This document shows positions 1 through 8,377 of a stretch of DNA of 64,000 bases, in pieces. The DNA comes from Methylobacter tundripaludum (lineage in GTDB: Bacteria; Pseudomonadota; Gammaproteobacteria; Methylococcales; Methylomonadaceae). The position numbers were made by a program, and so were the translations under genes. The stretch covers positions 62,001 to 126,000 of the forward strand of contig NZ_PTIY01000001.1 in the NCBI RefSeq assembly GCF_002934365.1. The letters run 5' to 3'. Numbering within the stretch: the stretch's first letter is position 1; each line of letters opens with the position of its first letter. Below the pieces are notes generated by a model, which saw only the letters and a program-made list of their open reading frames with translations, had not been told where the DNA came from and did not search any database.

Positions 1-1318
1 TCTGGTTGAAGAAGACAAACTGACCAAAGCTATCGAAGCCTCCTTGGAAGCCGCCGATACGTCGATGACGGATATGCTGGATGAGGATCTGGACAATCTG
101 GAAATCACCGGCGGCGAAGAAGATACGACTAAAGCTGACATTAATTCGGATATTGATGACGCGCCGATTGTCCGCTATGTAAACAAAATACTGCTGGATT
201 CGATAAAACAGGGGGTATCCGACATCCATATGGAGCCCTACGAAAAAACTTTCCGCATCCGCTACAGGTCGGACGGCATGCTGCGCCAAGTCGCTTCGCC
301 GCCGCCCAGTATCGCTGGCAGACTCATCTCCCGCATCAAGGTTATGTCCAAAATGGATATTGCCGAACGCAGGGTTCCGCAAGACGGCCGTATCAAAATG
401 ACCTTATCCAAGAATCGCGCGATTGATTTCCGGGTCAATACCTGCCCTACGCTGTTCGGGGAAAAAGTCGTGCTGCGTATTTTGGACCCTACCAGCGCCC
501 AGTTGGGTATCGAAAAGCTGGGTTTTGAGCCGGAACAACAACGGATTTTCCTTGAGGCCATTAACAAGCCCTACGGTTTAGTGCTGGTAACGGGGCCTAC
601 GGGCAGCGGCAAAACAGTTTCGCTCTATACCGGTTTGAATATCCTCAATACCATGGAGCGCAATATTTCCACGGCCGAAGACCCTGTGGAAATTACTGTG
701 GAAGGCATCAACCAGGTCAATATGAATCCTAAAGCCGGCCTGACTTTCGCCAGCGCTTTGCGCGCTTTTTTACGGCAGGATCCAGACATCATCATGGTGG
801 GGGAAATTCGCGACCTGGAAACAGCCGAAATCGCCGTTAAAGCCGCACAAACCGGACATTTGGTACTATCAACCCTGCACACTAACGACGCGCCGCAAAC
901 ATTGAACCGGCTGCTGCAAATGGGCATACCGGCGTTCAACATTGTGTCTGCGGTTAATTTGATTATGGCGCAACGTTTGGGCCGACGGCTCTGCGAACAC
1001 TGCAAAATCCCTGCCGACCTTCCCGATAAGGTACTTCTCGCTGCCGGCTTTAAACCAGAAGAGTTGCGCGATCTTAAAATCTATAGTGCGGTAGGCTGCG
1101 AACATTGCACCAACGGCTATAAAGGCCGGGTCGGTATTTATCAAGTCCTGACGCTGACCGACAAAATGCGCACACTGATATTGAACGGGGGGAATACCGA
1201 TCAACTGGCGGAGTGCGCCTTGGCCGAAGGCTTTAATGATTTGCGCCGGTCAGGATTAAACAAAGTCCGCATGGGCATAACCAGCCTGGAAGAAATCGAT
1301 CGCATCACCAAGGAATAG
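1..1318 (+). CDS. pilB: Type IV pilus assembly ATPase PilB (5' end outside window)
   Basis: Hexameric secretion ATPase that powers pilin polymerisation on the cytoplasmic face of the type IV pilus machine. The frame is open from base 2, so the gene starts before the window; an internal TTG at 44 is not the start. About 438 residues are visible against the usual ~570, so roughly the first 130 (N-terminal domain) are missing. Walker A GPTGSGKT is encoded at 593-616. An atypical Walker B with MVGEIRD, a His box (TGHLVLSTLHTNDA) and two CxxC pairs near the C-terminus (CEHC twice) that bind zinc in PilB/GspE proteins are all present. pilC starts 2 nt after the stop, as in the usual pilB-pilC-pilD operon. 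Confidence 0.96.
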   Translation, partial: LVEEDKLTKAIEASLEAADTSMTDMLDEDLDNLEITGGEEDTTKADINSDIDDAPIVRYVNKILLDSIKQGVSDIHMEPYEKTFRIRYRSDGMLRQVASPPPSIAGRLISRIKVMSKMDIAERRVPQDGRIKMTLSKNRAIDFRVNTCPTLFGEKVVLRILDPTSAQLGIEKLGFEPEQQRIFLEAINKPYGLVLVTGPTGSGKTVSLYTGLNILNTMERNISTAEDPVEITVEGINQVNMNPKAGLTFASALRAFLRQDPDIIMVGEIRDLETAEIAVKAAQTGHLVLSTLHTNDAPQTLNRLLQMGIPAFNIVSAVNLIMAQRLGRRLCEHCKIPADLPDKVLLAAGFKPEELRDLKIYSAVGCEHCTNGYKGRVGIYQVLTLTDKMRTLILNGGNTDQLAECALAEGFNDLRRSGLNKVRMGITSLEEIDRITKE

Positions 1319-1320
1319 AC

Positions 1321-2544
1321 ATGGCCGAGCAAACTGAACAAATAGATTTCGTCTGGGAAGGAACCGACAAAAACAAAAAGAAAGCCGGAGGAACAATCTC
1401 TGCAAAAAGCGAAATCATTGCAAAAACCGAGCTGCGGCGGCAGGGCTATCGGGTTATTAAATTCAAGAAAAAACCCAAACCGTTATTCACCGAAAGAGTC
1501 CAGAAAATCACTCCAGGCGATATAGCCGTTTTTGCCCGGCAATTAGCCACCATGCTCAGCGCCGGCGTACCCTTGGTTCAATCATTCGATATTGTCGGCA
1601 AAGGCCACGACAATGCCAGCATGCAGGACCTGCTGCTGGGCATCAAGGCCGATATTGAGGGCGGCGACACCCTGGCCGAAGCGCTTAACAAAAGACCGCT
1701 GTATTTTGATGAATTATTTTGTAACTTGGTTGCCGCAGGCGAACAGGCCGGCGTACTGGAAACGCTGCTGGATAAGATCGCCACCTACAAAGAAAAAACC
1801 GAGTCGATGAAGAAAAAGATCAAAAAGGCGCTGACCTATCCGATCGCAGTAATCGTCGTCGCCTTTATCGTCACCACCATCCTGCTGATTTTTGTCGTAC
1901 CCGTATTTGCCGACATGTTTAAAAGCTTTGGCGCGGATTTGCCGGCTTTCACTAAAATGGTTGTCGCCATGTCGGAATGGATGCAGGCGTGGTGGTATGT
2001 TGTTGTCGGCATTGTTGTCGGCACCGTTTACACATTCGGCTATTTTAAGAAACGATCCAGGCCATTCAACCACTTTCTGGATAAAGCTCTGCTGAAGTTA
2101 CCGATAGTCGGCATCATTCTACATAAGTCCGCCGTTGCGCGTTTTGCCCGGACCTTGGCAACCATGTCGGCGGCAGGCGTCCCCTTAGTAGAAGCGCTGG
2201 AATCGGTTGCCGGCGCCTGCGGCAATATTATCTACACCGAAGCCGTTTTAAAAATGCGCGAAGAAGTGGCGACCGGACAGAGACTGCAATTTGCGATGCA
2301 GCAATCAGGGCTTTGGCCGCACATGGTGATACAGATGGTGGCTATCGGCGAGGAATCGGGCTCCATGGACAATATGCTGTTGAAAGTCGCTGATTTTTTC
2401 GACGAAGAAGTCGATAATCTTGTCGATAACTTAAGCAGTTTAATGGAACCTATCATTATGGTTATTTTAGGCACTTTAGTCGGCGGCTTGGTTGTCGCGA
2501 TGTATTTGCCGATATTTAAAATGGGTTCGGCAGTCGGCGGCTAA
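1321..2544 (+). CDS. pilC: Type IV pilus inner-membrane platform protein PilC
   Basis: Polytopic inner-membrane protein that couples the PilB motor to the growing pilus. It is 407 residues, the usual length. Two tandem T2SSF domains are visible: the first about residues 65-195, beginning IAVFARQLATMLSAGVPLVQ, the second about 270-395, beginning ARFARTLATMSAAGVPLVEA. Hydrophobic segments follow each domain (about 170-195 and 375-397) and one lies between them (about 220-240). It follows pilB by 2 nt and precedes pilD. Confidence 0.97.
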   Translation: MAEQTEQIDFVWEGTDKNKKKAGGTISAKSEIIAKTELRRQGYRVIKFKKKPKPLFTERVQKITPGDIAVFARQLATMLSAGVPLVQSFDIVGKGHDNASMQDLLLGIKADIEGGDTLAEALNKRPLYFDELFCNLVAAGEQAGVLETLLDKIATYKEKTESMKKKIKKALTYPIAVIVVAFIVTTILLIFVVPVFADMFKSFGADLPAFTKMVVAMSEWMQAWWYVVVGIVVGTVYTFGYFKKRSRPFNHFLDKALLKLPIVGIILHKSAVARFARTLATMSAAGVPLVEALESVAGACGNIIYTEAVLKMREEVATGQRLQFAMQQSGLWPHMVIQMVAIGEESGSMDNMLLKVADFFDEEVDNLVDNLSSLMEPIIMVILGTLVGGLVVAMYLPIFKMGSAVGG

Positions 2545-2637
2545 TTGCCGCCCCTACCAAGAAATGTCAATTAAACAACATAAAGACCCATCCGCCTTTT
2601 TAAATTGCTCCGGCAGAACACTACTCAAAAAATACAG

Positions 2638-3504
2638 ATGCAGCAGCTCATAAACACACCTACTTTATTTCCGGCTCTGTCCGCCGTTATCGGCTTGCTT
2701 GTCGGCAGTTTTCTCAATGTTGTTATCTACAGATTGCCGATAATGATGCAGCGGGGATGGCGCAAGGAATGCGAGGAATACCTGCAACAGATCACGGAAG
2801 CAAACCAGGCCGAAGAGCCGTTCAACCTGGTTTTCCCATTATCCCGCTGTCCCGGCTGCAATACGCCGATCAAGCCTTACCAGAATATTCCGGTCATCAG
2901 CTACCTTTTCCTAAGAGGCAAATGTGCAACTTGCGGTTGCCACATTTCAATGCGCTATCCGATCATTGAAGCTCTCACGGCGATAGCATCAACCATCGTG
3001 GCCTGGCATTTTGGCTACACGCCACAGGCCGGTTTTGCGCTGCTGCTGACGTGGTCGTTGATTGCGTTAATCTTTATCGATATTGACCATCAGTTACTGC
3101 CGGACTCCATCACCCTGCCGATGCTTTGGTTGGGCATGTGCCTGAGCCTGTTTAATATATTCGCCGATTCCCGCACCAGTATTATCGGCGCTGTTGCCGG
3201 CTATCTGGCGCTTTGGACTGTTTTCCACTTGTTCAAACTGGCGACCGGCAAAGAAGGCATGGGTTACGGCGATTTCAAATTGCTGGCTTTATTCGGCGCC
3301 TGGCTGGGCTGGCAGTACTTGCCGATCATTATTTTATTATCATCGCTGGTCGGCGCGGTCATCGGCATCGGCATGATCATTTTTGTCAAACACGATCGCA
3401 ACGTACCCATCCCCTTTGGCCCCTATCTGGCTGTCGCCGGCTGGATCGCGCTGTTATGGGGGAATGAACTCAACCGGCTCTATTTGACAAGCATAGGTCT
3501 GTAA
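2638..3504 (+). CDS. pilD: Prepilin peptidase / N-methyltransferase PilD
   Basis: Inner-membrane aspartic protease that cleaves the prepilin leader and methylates the new N-terminus. The ATG at 2638 gives 288 residues, the family length; an in-frame TTG at 2605 would add 11 residues unlike the family. The N-terminal GSFLNVVIYRLP motif is present, followed by the methyltransferase zinc site with two CxxC pairs (CPGC and CATC). The two catalytic Asp sit in DIDHQLLPD and in the GYGDFKLL (GxGD) motif. There are several membrane helices. A 93-nt gap separates it from pilC; coaE follows after 4 nt. Confidence 0.96.
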   Translation: MQQLINTPTLFPALSAVIGLLVGSFLNVVIYRLPIMMQRGWRKECEEYLQQITEANQAEEPFNLVFPLSRCPGCNTPIKPYQNIPVISYLFLRGKCATCGCHISMRYPIIEALTAIASTIVAWHFGYTPQAGFALLLTWSLIALIFIDIDHQLLPDSITLPMLWLGMCLSLFNIFADSRTSIIGAVAGYLALWTVFHLFKLATGKEGMGYGDFKLLALFGAWLGWQYLPIIILLSSLVGAVIGIGMIIFVKHDRNVPIPFGPYLAVAGWIALLWGNELNRLYLTSIGL

Positions 3505-3508
3505 AATC

Positions 3509-4111
3509 ATGCTAAAAGTCGGATTAACCGGCGGCATAGGCTGTGGAAAATCAACTGTTGCCAAAATTTTCGCCGACTTCAATATCCCGGTACTTGATGC
3601 CGACGAAATAGCCCACCGGCTGGTCGAACCAGGCCAACCCGCCCTGGTTCAAATTCGGCAGGAATTTGGCGCGGACATCCTGAACCCGGACGGTTCGTTA
3701 AATAGAAAAAAACTCAGAGAGCGTGTTTTTTCAGATCTCGGGCAGAAACAAAAACTTGAATCGATATTGCACCCGTTAATCTTTAAAACCCTACAAACGG
3801 AACTTGAACAACTGACCGCTCCGTATTGTATTGTAAGTATCCCCTTATTATTCGAAACCGGCATGGCGCATCTTGTTGACCGGATACTTGTTATCGACTG
3901 CCCTGTCGAAATGCAGATTGAACGCGTTAAGACTCGGGATAAGATCGCTGTTGAACGGATACAATCGATAATTGACAGCCAGGTATCGCGGGCAACCAGG
4001 AAAGCAAAAGCCGACGACCTGATTGATAACTCGGGCGCGGATTATAGACTTGCAGAACAGGTAAAAAAACTGCACAATTTGTACCTTTCATTAAGAGATT
4101 TCCGGGATTAA
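3509..4111 (+). CDS. coaE: Dephospho-CoA kinase
   Basis: Phosphorylates the 3'-hydroxyl of dephospho-CoA, the last step of coenzyme A synthesis, in the cytoplasm. It is 200 residues with the P-loop GGIGCGKST at residues 8-16, the acceptor-site DADEIAH motif and the lid with RxxxQ-type arginines (VERIQSIIDSQ). It sits 4 nt after pilD and 1 nt before the zapD start, the standard pilD-coaE-zapD-yacG order of Gammaproteobacteria. The pantothenate genes of the same pathway lie at the far end of the window. Confidence 0.96.
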   Translation: MLKVGLTGGIGCGKSTVAKIFADFNIPVLDADEIAHRLVEPGQPALVQIRQEFGADILNPDGSLNRKKLRERVFSDLGQKQKLESILHPLIFKTLQTELEQLTAPYCIVSIPLLFETGMAHLVDRILVIDCPVEMQIERVKTRDKIAVERIQSIIDSQVSRATRKAKADDLIDNSGADYRLAEQVKKLHNLYLSLRDFRD

Positions 4112-4112
4112 C

Positions 4113-4889
4113 TTGTCTGTGAACACCACCATTACCTATGAATTTCCACTCAATGAACGCATCCGGGTTTTCATACGGTTAGAACAGCTTTTCCAACAAT
4201 TCAATCATTTTTTAACCGGGGAGACCGTCGCAGACAAACGCGCGGCGATTAGCATATTGCTCGACATCATGACGATTTTCAGGCGCAACGACTTAAAATC
4301 GGAAATTCTGAAGGAACTGGATCGCCATGCCAACGTACTGAATAAAATCGCCCATAATCAAGGCGTCGACACCCTGAAACTGGAAGAACTGCTCGACACA
4401 TTAAGTCAAACCAGCAAAAAACTCTACGCCACTAACGGAAAAATAGGCACCCATGTCATGGAAAGCGACCTATTCCAGAGCATAGCCCAACGCAGCTCCA
4501 TCCCCGGCGGAACCTGTTCTTTTGATTTACCCGAATTCCATTATTGGCTGGAACAGGACGAAGCCACCCGCTTAAAAGATATGCAACACTGGAGCAGCCC
4601 GTTTGCCGACATTCGTACCGCAATAGACCTGATCCTTAATTTTATACGGAATTGCAGTTCACCGACTCAAGAGGTTGCGGAGGCCGGTTTTTTTCAATTT
4701 TTGCTGGACACCAACCAGCCTCATCAACTGCTTAAAGTAAGCCTGGATAAATCCATACACTGTTTTGCAGAAATCAGCGGCGGCAAACACCGCTGCACCA
4801 TCCGTTTCATGGTGCCGTCTTCCGACAACAAAAGGCCATCGCAAAGCCCTGACGACATTCCTTTTGCCTTAACCTGCTGCCTCTTCTGA
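4113..4889 (+). CDS. zapD: Cell division protein ZapD (FtsZ-associated)
   Basis: Cytoplasmic protein that bundles FtsZ filaments and strengthens the Z-ring. Up to 258 residues; the family hallmark [16 protein letters not shown] opens the protein and [16 protein letters not shown] lies in the middle. No ATG is available: the frame starts at TTG 4113 or at GTG 4119 two codons later, and sequence alone does not decide. The stop overlaps the yacG start by one base (TGATG), so the two are translationally coupled. Confidence 0.93.
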   Translation: MSVNTTITYEFPLNERIRVFIRLEQLFQQFNHFLTGETVADKRAAISILLDIMTIFRRNDLKSEILKELDRHANVLNKIAHNQGVDTLKLEELLDTLSQTSKKLYATNGKIGTHVMESDLFQSIAQRSSIPGGTCSFDLPEFHYWLEQDEATRLKDMQHWSSPFADIRTAIDLILNFIRNCSSPTQEVAEAGFFQFLLDTNQPHQLLKVSLDKSIHCFAEISGGKHRCTIRFMVPSSDNKRPSQSPDDIPFALTCCLF

Positions 4890-5095
4890 TGCCGGCATCC
4901 GACAAACCGCTTATCGTAAAATGCCCCAACTGCGGCTGTCCGGTGCCCTGGGTTCCAGAACAGCTCTCCAAACCCTTCTGCTCCGAGCGTTGTAAATTGA
5001 TAGACTTGGGAGAATGGGCAATGGAAGAAAAGAGGATTCCCGGACAGTCCGTATCGCTGGAAAACGACAGCGAGGACGATACTTTTTTTCATTAG
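4889..5095 (+). CDS. yacG: DNA gyrase inhibitor YacG (zinc-ribbon)
   Basis: Small zinc protein that in E. coli binds GyrB and inhibits DNA gyrase. It is 68 residues with Cys12, Cys15, Cys31 and Cys35 in the family pattern CX2C-X15-CX3C, and the motif [15 protein letters not shown]. The ATG overlaps the zapD stop by one base. The tail is acidic and ends in phenylalanine and histidine, as is common in the family. The mutT gene that often follows is absent. Confidence 0.95.
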   Translation: MPASDKPLIVKCPNCGCPVPWVPEQLSKPFCSERCKLIDLGEWAMEEKRIPGQSVSLENDSEDDTFFH

Positions 5096-5235
5096 CCGAC
5101 CGGCAAAACAAGACACCCGGAGCTGCATAGCGGACAGAACCGCTTATCCATATTTTCGATGACACCGGCATCGATCGACACATGACCGGCGCAGCCGGGA
5201 TCATCTAAAACTTTAACTTTGTAACGCTGCCTAAT
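5092..5235 (-). other. Possible short Cys-rich protein with an ATT start
   Basis: Between yacG and the CYTH gene the minus strand holds a 47-codon frame from an ATT at 5235 to a TAA at 5092. It contains DDPGCAGHVSIDAGVI followed by a cysteine cluster, FCPLCSSGCLV, which looks like a metal-binding knuckle rather than random translation. There is no ATG, GTG or TTG upstream because a stop precedes by two codons. A Shine-Dalgarno-like AAGGCGG lies about 7-9 nt before the ATT. It overlaps the last codon of yacG on the other strand. It may be a real small protein with a rare start, or a gene remnant. No family was recognised. Confidence 0.22.
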
Positions 5236-5310
5236 GGGTTACCGCCTTACAAAGTAATCTTATAATCCGCCTTCCCCTCATTGTATAACCCACTGCAAGG
5301 AAATCCAGTC

Positions 5311-5787
5311 ATGGCTATAGAAATAGAACACAAATTCCTGCTCGCCAGCGCAGACTGGCGTCAACACATTAGCCGCTCGATAAAATACCGGCAAGGCTAT
5401 TTAAGCTCCCAGCCAACCAGCTCAATTAGGGTGCGAACCAGTGACGACCATGCTTGGCTGAATATCAAAACGGCGACCATCGGCACTCACCGGCATGAAT
5501 ACGAATATGAAATTCCGCTGACCGATGCAAATGAAATATTAAATACTCTTTGCAGAAAACCGTTAATCGAAAAAACCCGTCATTTCGTTACTGATGATGG
5601 CAATCTTTGGGAAATAGATGAGTTTGAAGGCGATAATCAGGGCTTGATAGTCGCAGAAATTGAATTGGACGAAACAGGACAATCCTTTGCAAAACCGCTC
5701 TGGCTCGGTCAGGAGGTTACCGGAGATTTGCGTTATTACAACAACAATCTCGCAATACACCCTTATTCTGAATGGCGCGAAGACTAA
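5311..5787 (+). CDS. CYTH-domain protein (inorganic triphosphatase / adenylate cyclase-like)
   Basis: 158 residues from the ATG at 5311, preceded by AAGGA about 10 nt upstream; an in-frame TTG at 5281 has no ribosome-binding site. The signature ExExK at residues 4-8 (EIEHKF) opens a single CYTH tunnel-fold domain. Further family motifs are RVRTSDDHAWLNIKT, the KTRH segment and WEIDEFEGDNQGLIVAEIELD. Stand-alone CYTH proteins of this size usually hydrolyse inorganic triphosphate, and some are class IV adenylate cyclases; sequence does not separate these. There is no C-terminal CHAD domain. Confidence 0.9.
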   Translation: MAIEIEHKFLLASADWRQHISRSIKYRQGYLSSQPTSSIRVRTSDDHAWLNIKTATIGTHRHEYEYEIPLTDANEILNTLCRKPLIEKTRHFVTDDGNLWEIDEFEGDNQGLIVAEIELDETGQSFAKPLWLGQEVTGDLRYYNNNLAIHPYSEWRED

Positions 5788-5838
5788 ATATTTCATACAC
5801 ATATTGAAATATAATGAGTTTTGTTCTATATTCGCAAC

Positions 5839-6528
5839 ATGAAAAAATTATTTCTTGTTGTTTTATTGCTACTGTCATCGGCCCAATGCTTTGCAGAGAA
5901 TCTTAAAGATTCTTTAAAAAACATTGAGGCTGAATGGACGTCTATCTACTACAAAACGCCCCAGAGCGAACAGGGTCCGGCTTATGTTCAGCTGCTCGAC
6001 AAAACGACGAATTTAATCCGGCAATATCCGAACGCTGCCGAAGCTATTTACTGGCAAGCCGTAATCAAGGCGACTTATGCCGACCATCAAGATGCTTTTT
6101 CCGCACTTAGCGCCATTCAAGAAGCGCGTGACTTGCTGCTCAAGGCGCTTAAAATCGACCCGAAAACCATGGGCGGGTCGGCCTATGTAACCTTAGGCAC
6201 ACTTTATTATATGGCGCCTAAATGGCCGATCTCATTCGGCGATGACGATGCCGCCAAACAAATGCTTGAAGCGGCTCTCAAAATTAATCCCGACAGCATT
6301 GATGCCAACTATTTTTACGGCGAGTTTCTGTTGCAACAGAACAAGCCCAACGATGCGGCTATTTATTTTAAAAAGGCAAGCGCCACACCGGCCCGAACAG
6401 AACAACTTTTTGCCGACAATCAACTCAAGGCTGAAGCAAGACTCGCCTTAGAAAACGCCCAACAACGAAAAATCAGCAGCCAAAAAGGCATATTTTTGTC
6501 TTTATTTAATTCGGCAAGCGCAAAATAA
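5839..6528 (+). CDS. Exported tetratricopeptide-repeat protein
   Basis: 229 residues from the ATG at 5839; an upstream TTG at 5821 is less likely because the ATG gives a clean signal peptide (MKKLFLVVLLLLSSAQCFA, cleavage before EN). The mature protein is alpha-helical with TPR-like units: NAAEAIYWQAVIKATY, an ARDLLLKALKIDP unit, AAKQMLEAALKINPDSIDAN and AAIYFKKASA. It is probably periplasmic. It may resemble the helical TatT-like partners of TRAP transporters, but no transporter gene is nearby. Function unknown. Confidence 0.8.
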   Translation: MKKLFLVVLLLLSSAQCFAENLKDSLKNIEAEWTSIYYKTPQSEQGPAYVQLLDKTTNLIRQYPNAAEAIYWQAVIKATYADHQDAFSALSAIQEARDLLLKALKIDPKTMGGSAYVTLGTLYYMAPKWPISFGDDDAAKQMLEAALKINPDSIDANYFYGEFLLQQNKPNDAAIYFKKASATPARTEQLFADNQLKAEARLALENAQQRKISSQKGIFLSLFNSASAK

Positions 6529-6595
6529 GTTTTATGGCCCCGTTAGCAAGACTCCGCTCAACCCCACTTAAATAAAGCCTTTAATAAACTCGGCA

Positions 6596-6624
6596 TTCAA
6601 TCGTACAATGCTTTCTGCTAGAAT
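6596..6624 (+). promoter_or_regulatory. Candidate sigma-70 promoter of fdxA
   Basis: TTCAAT at 6596-6601, a spacer of exactly 17 bases, then TAGAAT at 6619-6624. It lies 37 nt before the ferredoxin ATG. The elements match the -35 and -10 consensus at 4 and 5 of 6 positions. Predicted by eye only. Confidence 0.4.
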
Positions 6625-6661
6625 ACCTTTTTAAATTAAACCAACTTTCCTGGAAATAATT

Positions 6662-6985
6662 ATGGCTTTTGTAGTTACCGAAAACTGTATTAAATGCAAA
6701 TTTACTGATTGTGTAGATGTATGCCCTGTAGATTGCTTTCATGAAGGCCCTAACTTTCTGGTTATTGACCCGGATGAGTGTATCGACTGCACATTATGCG
6801 AACCCGAATGCCCTGCCAATGCGATTTTCTCGGAAGATGAACTGCCGGAAGGACAAGAAGGCTTTATCGCATTAAATGCAGAGCTAGCCAAAACATGGCC
6901 CACCATTACCGAAGTAAAATCGGCTTTACCGGATGCCGACGAGTGGAATGGCAAAGAAGGAAAGCTTGATCTACTGGAAAAATAA
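6662..6985 (+). CDS. fdxA: 7Fe-8S ferredoxin (FdxA type)
   Basis: 107-residue cytoplasmic electron carrier with one [3Fe-4S] and one [4Fe-4S] cluster. Cysteines 9, 12, 17, 21, 25, 40, 43, 46 and 50 match the Azotobacter ferredoxin I layout shifted by one. By that model C9, C17 and C50 hold the 3Fe cluster, C21, C40, C43 and C46 hold the 4Fe cluster, and C12 and C25 are free. The C-terminal half with [17 protein letters not shown] is also typical. It stands alone, with a good promoter-like sequence upstream and a MITE-like repeat 34 nt downstream. Confidence 0.96.
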   Translation: MAFVVTENCIKCKFTDCVDVCPVDCFHEGPNFLVIDPDECIDCTLCEPECPANAIFSEDELPEGQEGFIALNAELAKTWPTITEVKSALPDADEWNGKEGKLDLLEK

Positions 6986-7019
6986 CACGTTCGCGGAAAT
7001 TCCAGACGCACTGCCTTAG

Positions 7020-7166
7020 TTAAGGATCGTGCATAAATTAATTTAGGCAATTACCATGAAGAGCATGAAGGATATGAAGACTTAAACCTTTCATGCCGCT
7101 TCATGTCCTTCATGGTTAAAAAATGAAAAATAAAACTTGCCCAAGTTATTTCATGCACGTTCCTAA
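7020..7166. repeat. MITE-like palindromic element, family 1, copy A
   Basis: 147-bp element whose ends are inverted copies of each other over about 30 bases: TTAAGGATCGTGCATAAATT at the left and, reversed, TTAGGAACGTGCATGAAATA at the right. Inside, a second palindrome is made of ATGAAG units (CATGAAGAGCATGAAGG against CCTTCATG copies). Copy D at 23557-23703 has the same length and differs at only a few positions. It encodes no protein and lies between fdxA and a zinc-ribbon gene. Confidence 0.85.
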
Positions 7167-7229
7167 GCTGTTTCCGGCAAGTTAACAGCTTAACAGGCAC
7201 ATCAAAAAACGGTCATCCCCGCTTATTTT

Positions 7230-7517
7230 CTATAAAACGGAAACGACCAGAGCAAACACAAAGACGAAAATAACAAAAAGCGCAAACACGCCTGTTTTAG
7301 TCAAGCCGGCCCACGCCAACTTCAGTTCGGACAGCAATGCCTGCTTCACATCATCCGAAGCAAGAATTTTTTTACACCGCCCGCGAAATGTTTGCATTTC
7401 CTCCAGAGCCTCCTGCTCGGCGATAATCTCGGCAATTTTCGAGTAAAAACTGCCGCATTCCGGGCATTTTACATCACGGTCATTACGCTGATGACCGCAT
7501 ACTGAACATTGATTCAC
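7230..7517 (-). CDS. Small zinc-ribbon membrane protein
   Basis: 95 residues. The N-terminus holds a zinc ribbon with Cys4, Cys7, Cys18 and Cys21 (CSVC and CPEC). A charged helical stretch follows (IAEIIAEQEALEEMQTF), then one hydrophobic segment near residues 73-94 (GVFALFVIFVFVFALVVSVL) at the extreme C-terminus. This is a tail-anchored layout with the ribbon in the cytoplasm. It follows the DUF3301 gene by 24 nt on the same strand, so they may be co-transcribed. No function can be assigned. Confidence 0.75.
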   Translation of the reverse strand: MNQCSVCGHQRNDRDVKCPECGSFYSKIAEIIAEQEALEEMQTFRGRCKKILASDDVKQALLSELKLAWAGLTKTGVFALFVIFVFVFALVVSVL

Positions 7518-7541
7518 ACATCCTCCACAAAAATCATTTCT

Positions 7542-7859
7542 TCAGAATTCCTCAAACCGGTACGGCTCCATCTGAATGGACTCAACTCTCCGCCCCAGCA
7601 TAGTACAAATCCCGTTATAGCGTTCATTCCCGGTTGAAGAAAACTCAAACAAAAACGTCCGTTGCAACCTCATTTTCCCTGCTTGGTCCCTTTTCAACCG
7701 GACGCCGTTTAAGGCGACATACTCATCCAACATTTGCACGTCCACATTCAGGCAATGCGCCCTGACTGCTTTCAGCGCCAGTTCTTTGACCAGCTGCCCG
7801 TTAAACCAGTACAGGTATCCGACCAGCAGTAAAGCGATTAGAATGAGATCGTCCAGCAT
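7542..7859 (-). CDS. DUF3301 membrane-anchored protein
   Basis: 105 residues from the ATG at 7859, which gives the family-typical opening MLDDLILIALLLVGYLYWF, a single N-terminal membrane segment. Longer in-frame starts would overlap the divergent GFA gene and are rejected. The body has the DUF3301 pattern VALNGVRLKRDQAGKMRLQR, then FLFEFSSTGNERYNG and a conserved end LGRRVESIQMEPYRF. The family is common in Gammaproteobacteria and uncharacterised. It is divergent from the GFA gene, with 78 nt between the starts. Confidence 0.85.
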   Translation of the reverse strand: MLDDLILIALLLVGYLYWFNGQLVKELALKAVRAHCLNVDVQMLDEYVALNGVRLKRDQAGKMRLQRTFLFEFSSTGNERYNGICTMLGRRVESIQMEPYRFEEF

Positions 7860-7937
7860 TAACCATGACCGCGCGTTGTTAAAGTAAGCCCGCTCTATTG
7901 TACTAAGATTTGCCGGCAAACTCTCAAGGAGAAAAGC

Positions 7938-8351
7938 ATGAAGCTTCCAATCACCGGCGGCTGCCTTTGCGGCGCAGTCCGCTATGCAATATCCGCCTAC
8001 CCCATCGGCGGCTTCAACTGTCATTGCCGAACCTGCCAAAAAGCGATTGGAGCACCCTATTTTGCAGGCATGTTTGTTCCGACCTCAGCCTTGGCCATAA
8101 CCGGCGACTATAAAGAATATGCCACGATTGCAGCCAGCGGCAACACGGTTTATCGCGGCTTTTGCCAGAACTGCGGGACCTCGCTGTTCGGCAGAAACAG
8201 CGCCTTTACCGGCATCAGGCCGGTCGCTGCGACGACCCTTGACGATCCCGGCATTTTTCAGCCGCAAAAAGATATATGGGTGGCAGACGCCCAGCCATGG
8301 GACACTATGAATCCCGATTTGCCGAAATTTGCCGGCAATCCCTGGCATTAA
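7938..8351 (+). CDS. GFA / CENP-V family zinc protein
   Basis: 137 residues; AAGGAG lies 9 nt before the ATG. The zinc-binding cysteines of the glutathione-dependent formaldehyde-activating fold are present: GGCLCGAVRY (Cys9, Cys11), CHCRTCQK (Cys28, Cys30, Cys33) and GFCQNCGTSLF near residues 77-87. Some members speed the condensation of formaldehyde with glutathione, but most members have no proven activity, so the substrate is open. An esterase gene follows after 26 nt and is probably co-transcribed. Confidence 0.88.
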   Translation: MKLPITGGCLCGAVRYAISAYPIGGFNCHCRTCQKAIGAPYFAGMFVPTSALAITGDYKEYATIAASGNTVYRGFCQNCGTSLFGRNSAFTGIRPVAATTLDDPGIFQPQKDIWVADAQPWDTMNPDLPKFAGNPWH

Positions 8352-8377
8352 CGCCATTACCTACCTTGGAGAAACTT

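Noticed and set aside
44-1318. TTG at 44 as the pilB start
   Set aside because: The frame stays open to base 2 and PilB proteins have about 130 more N-terminal residues, so the start lies outside the window.
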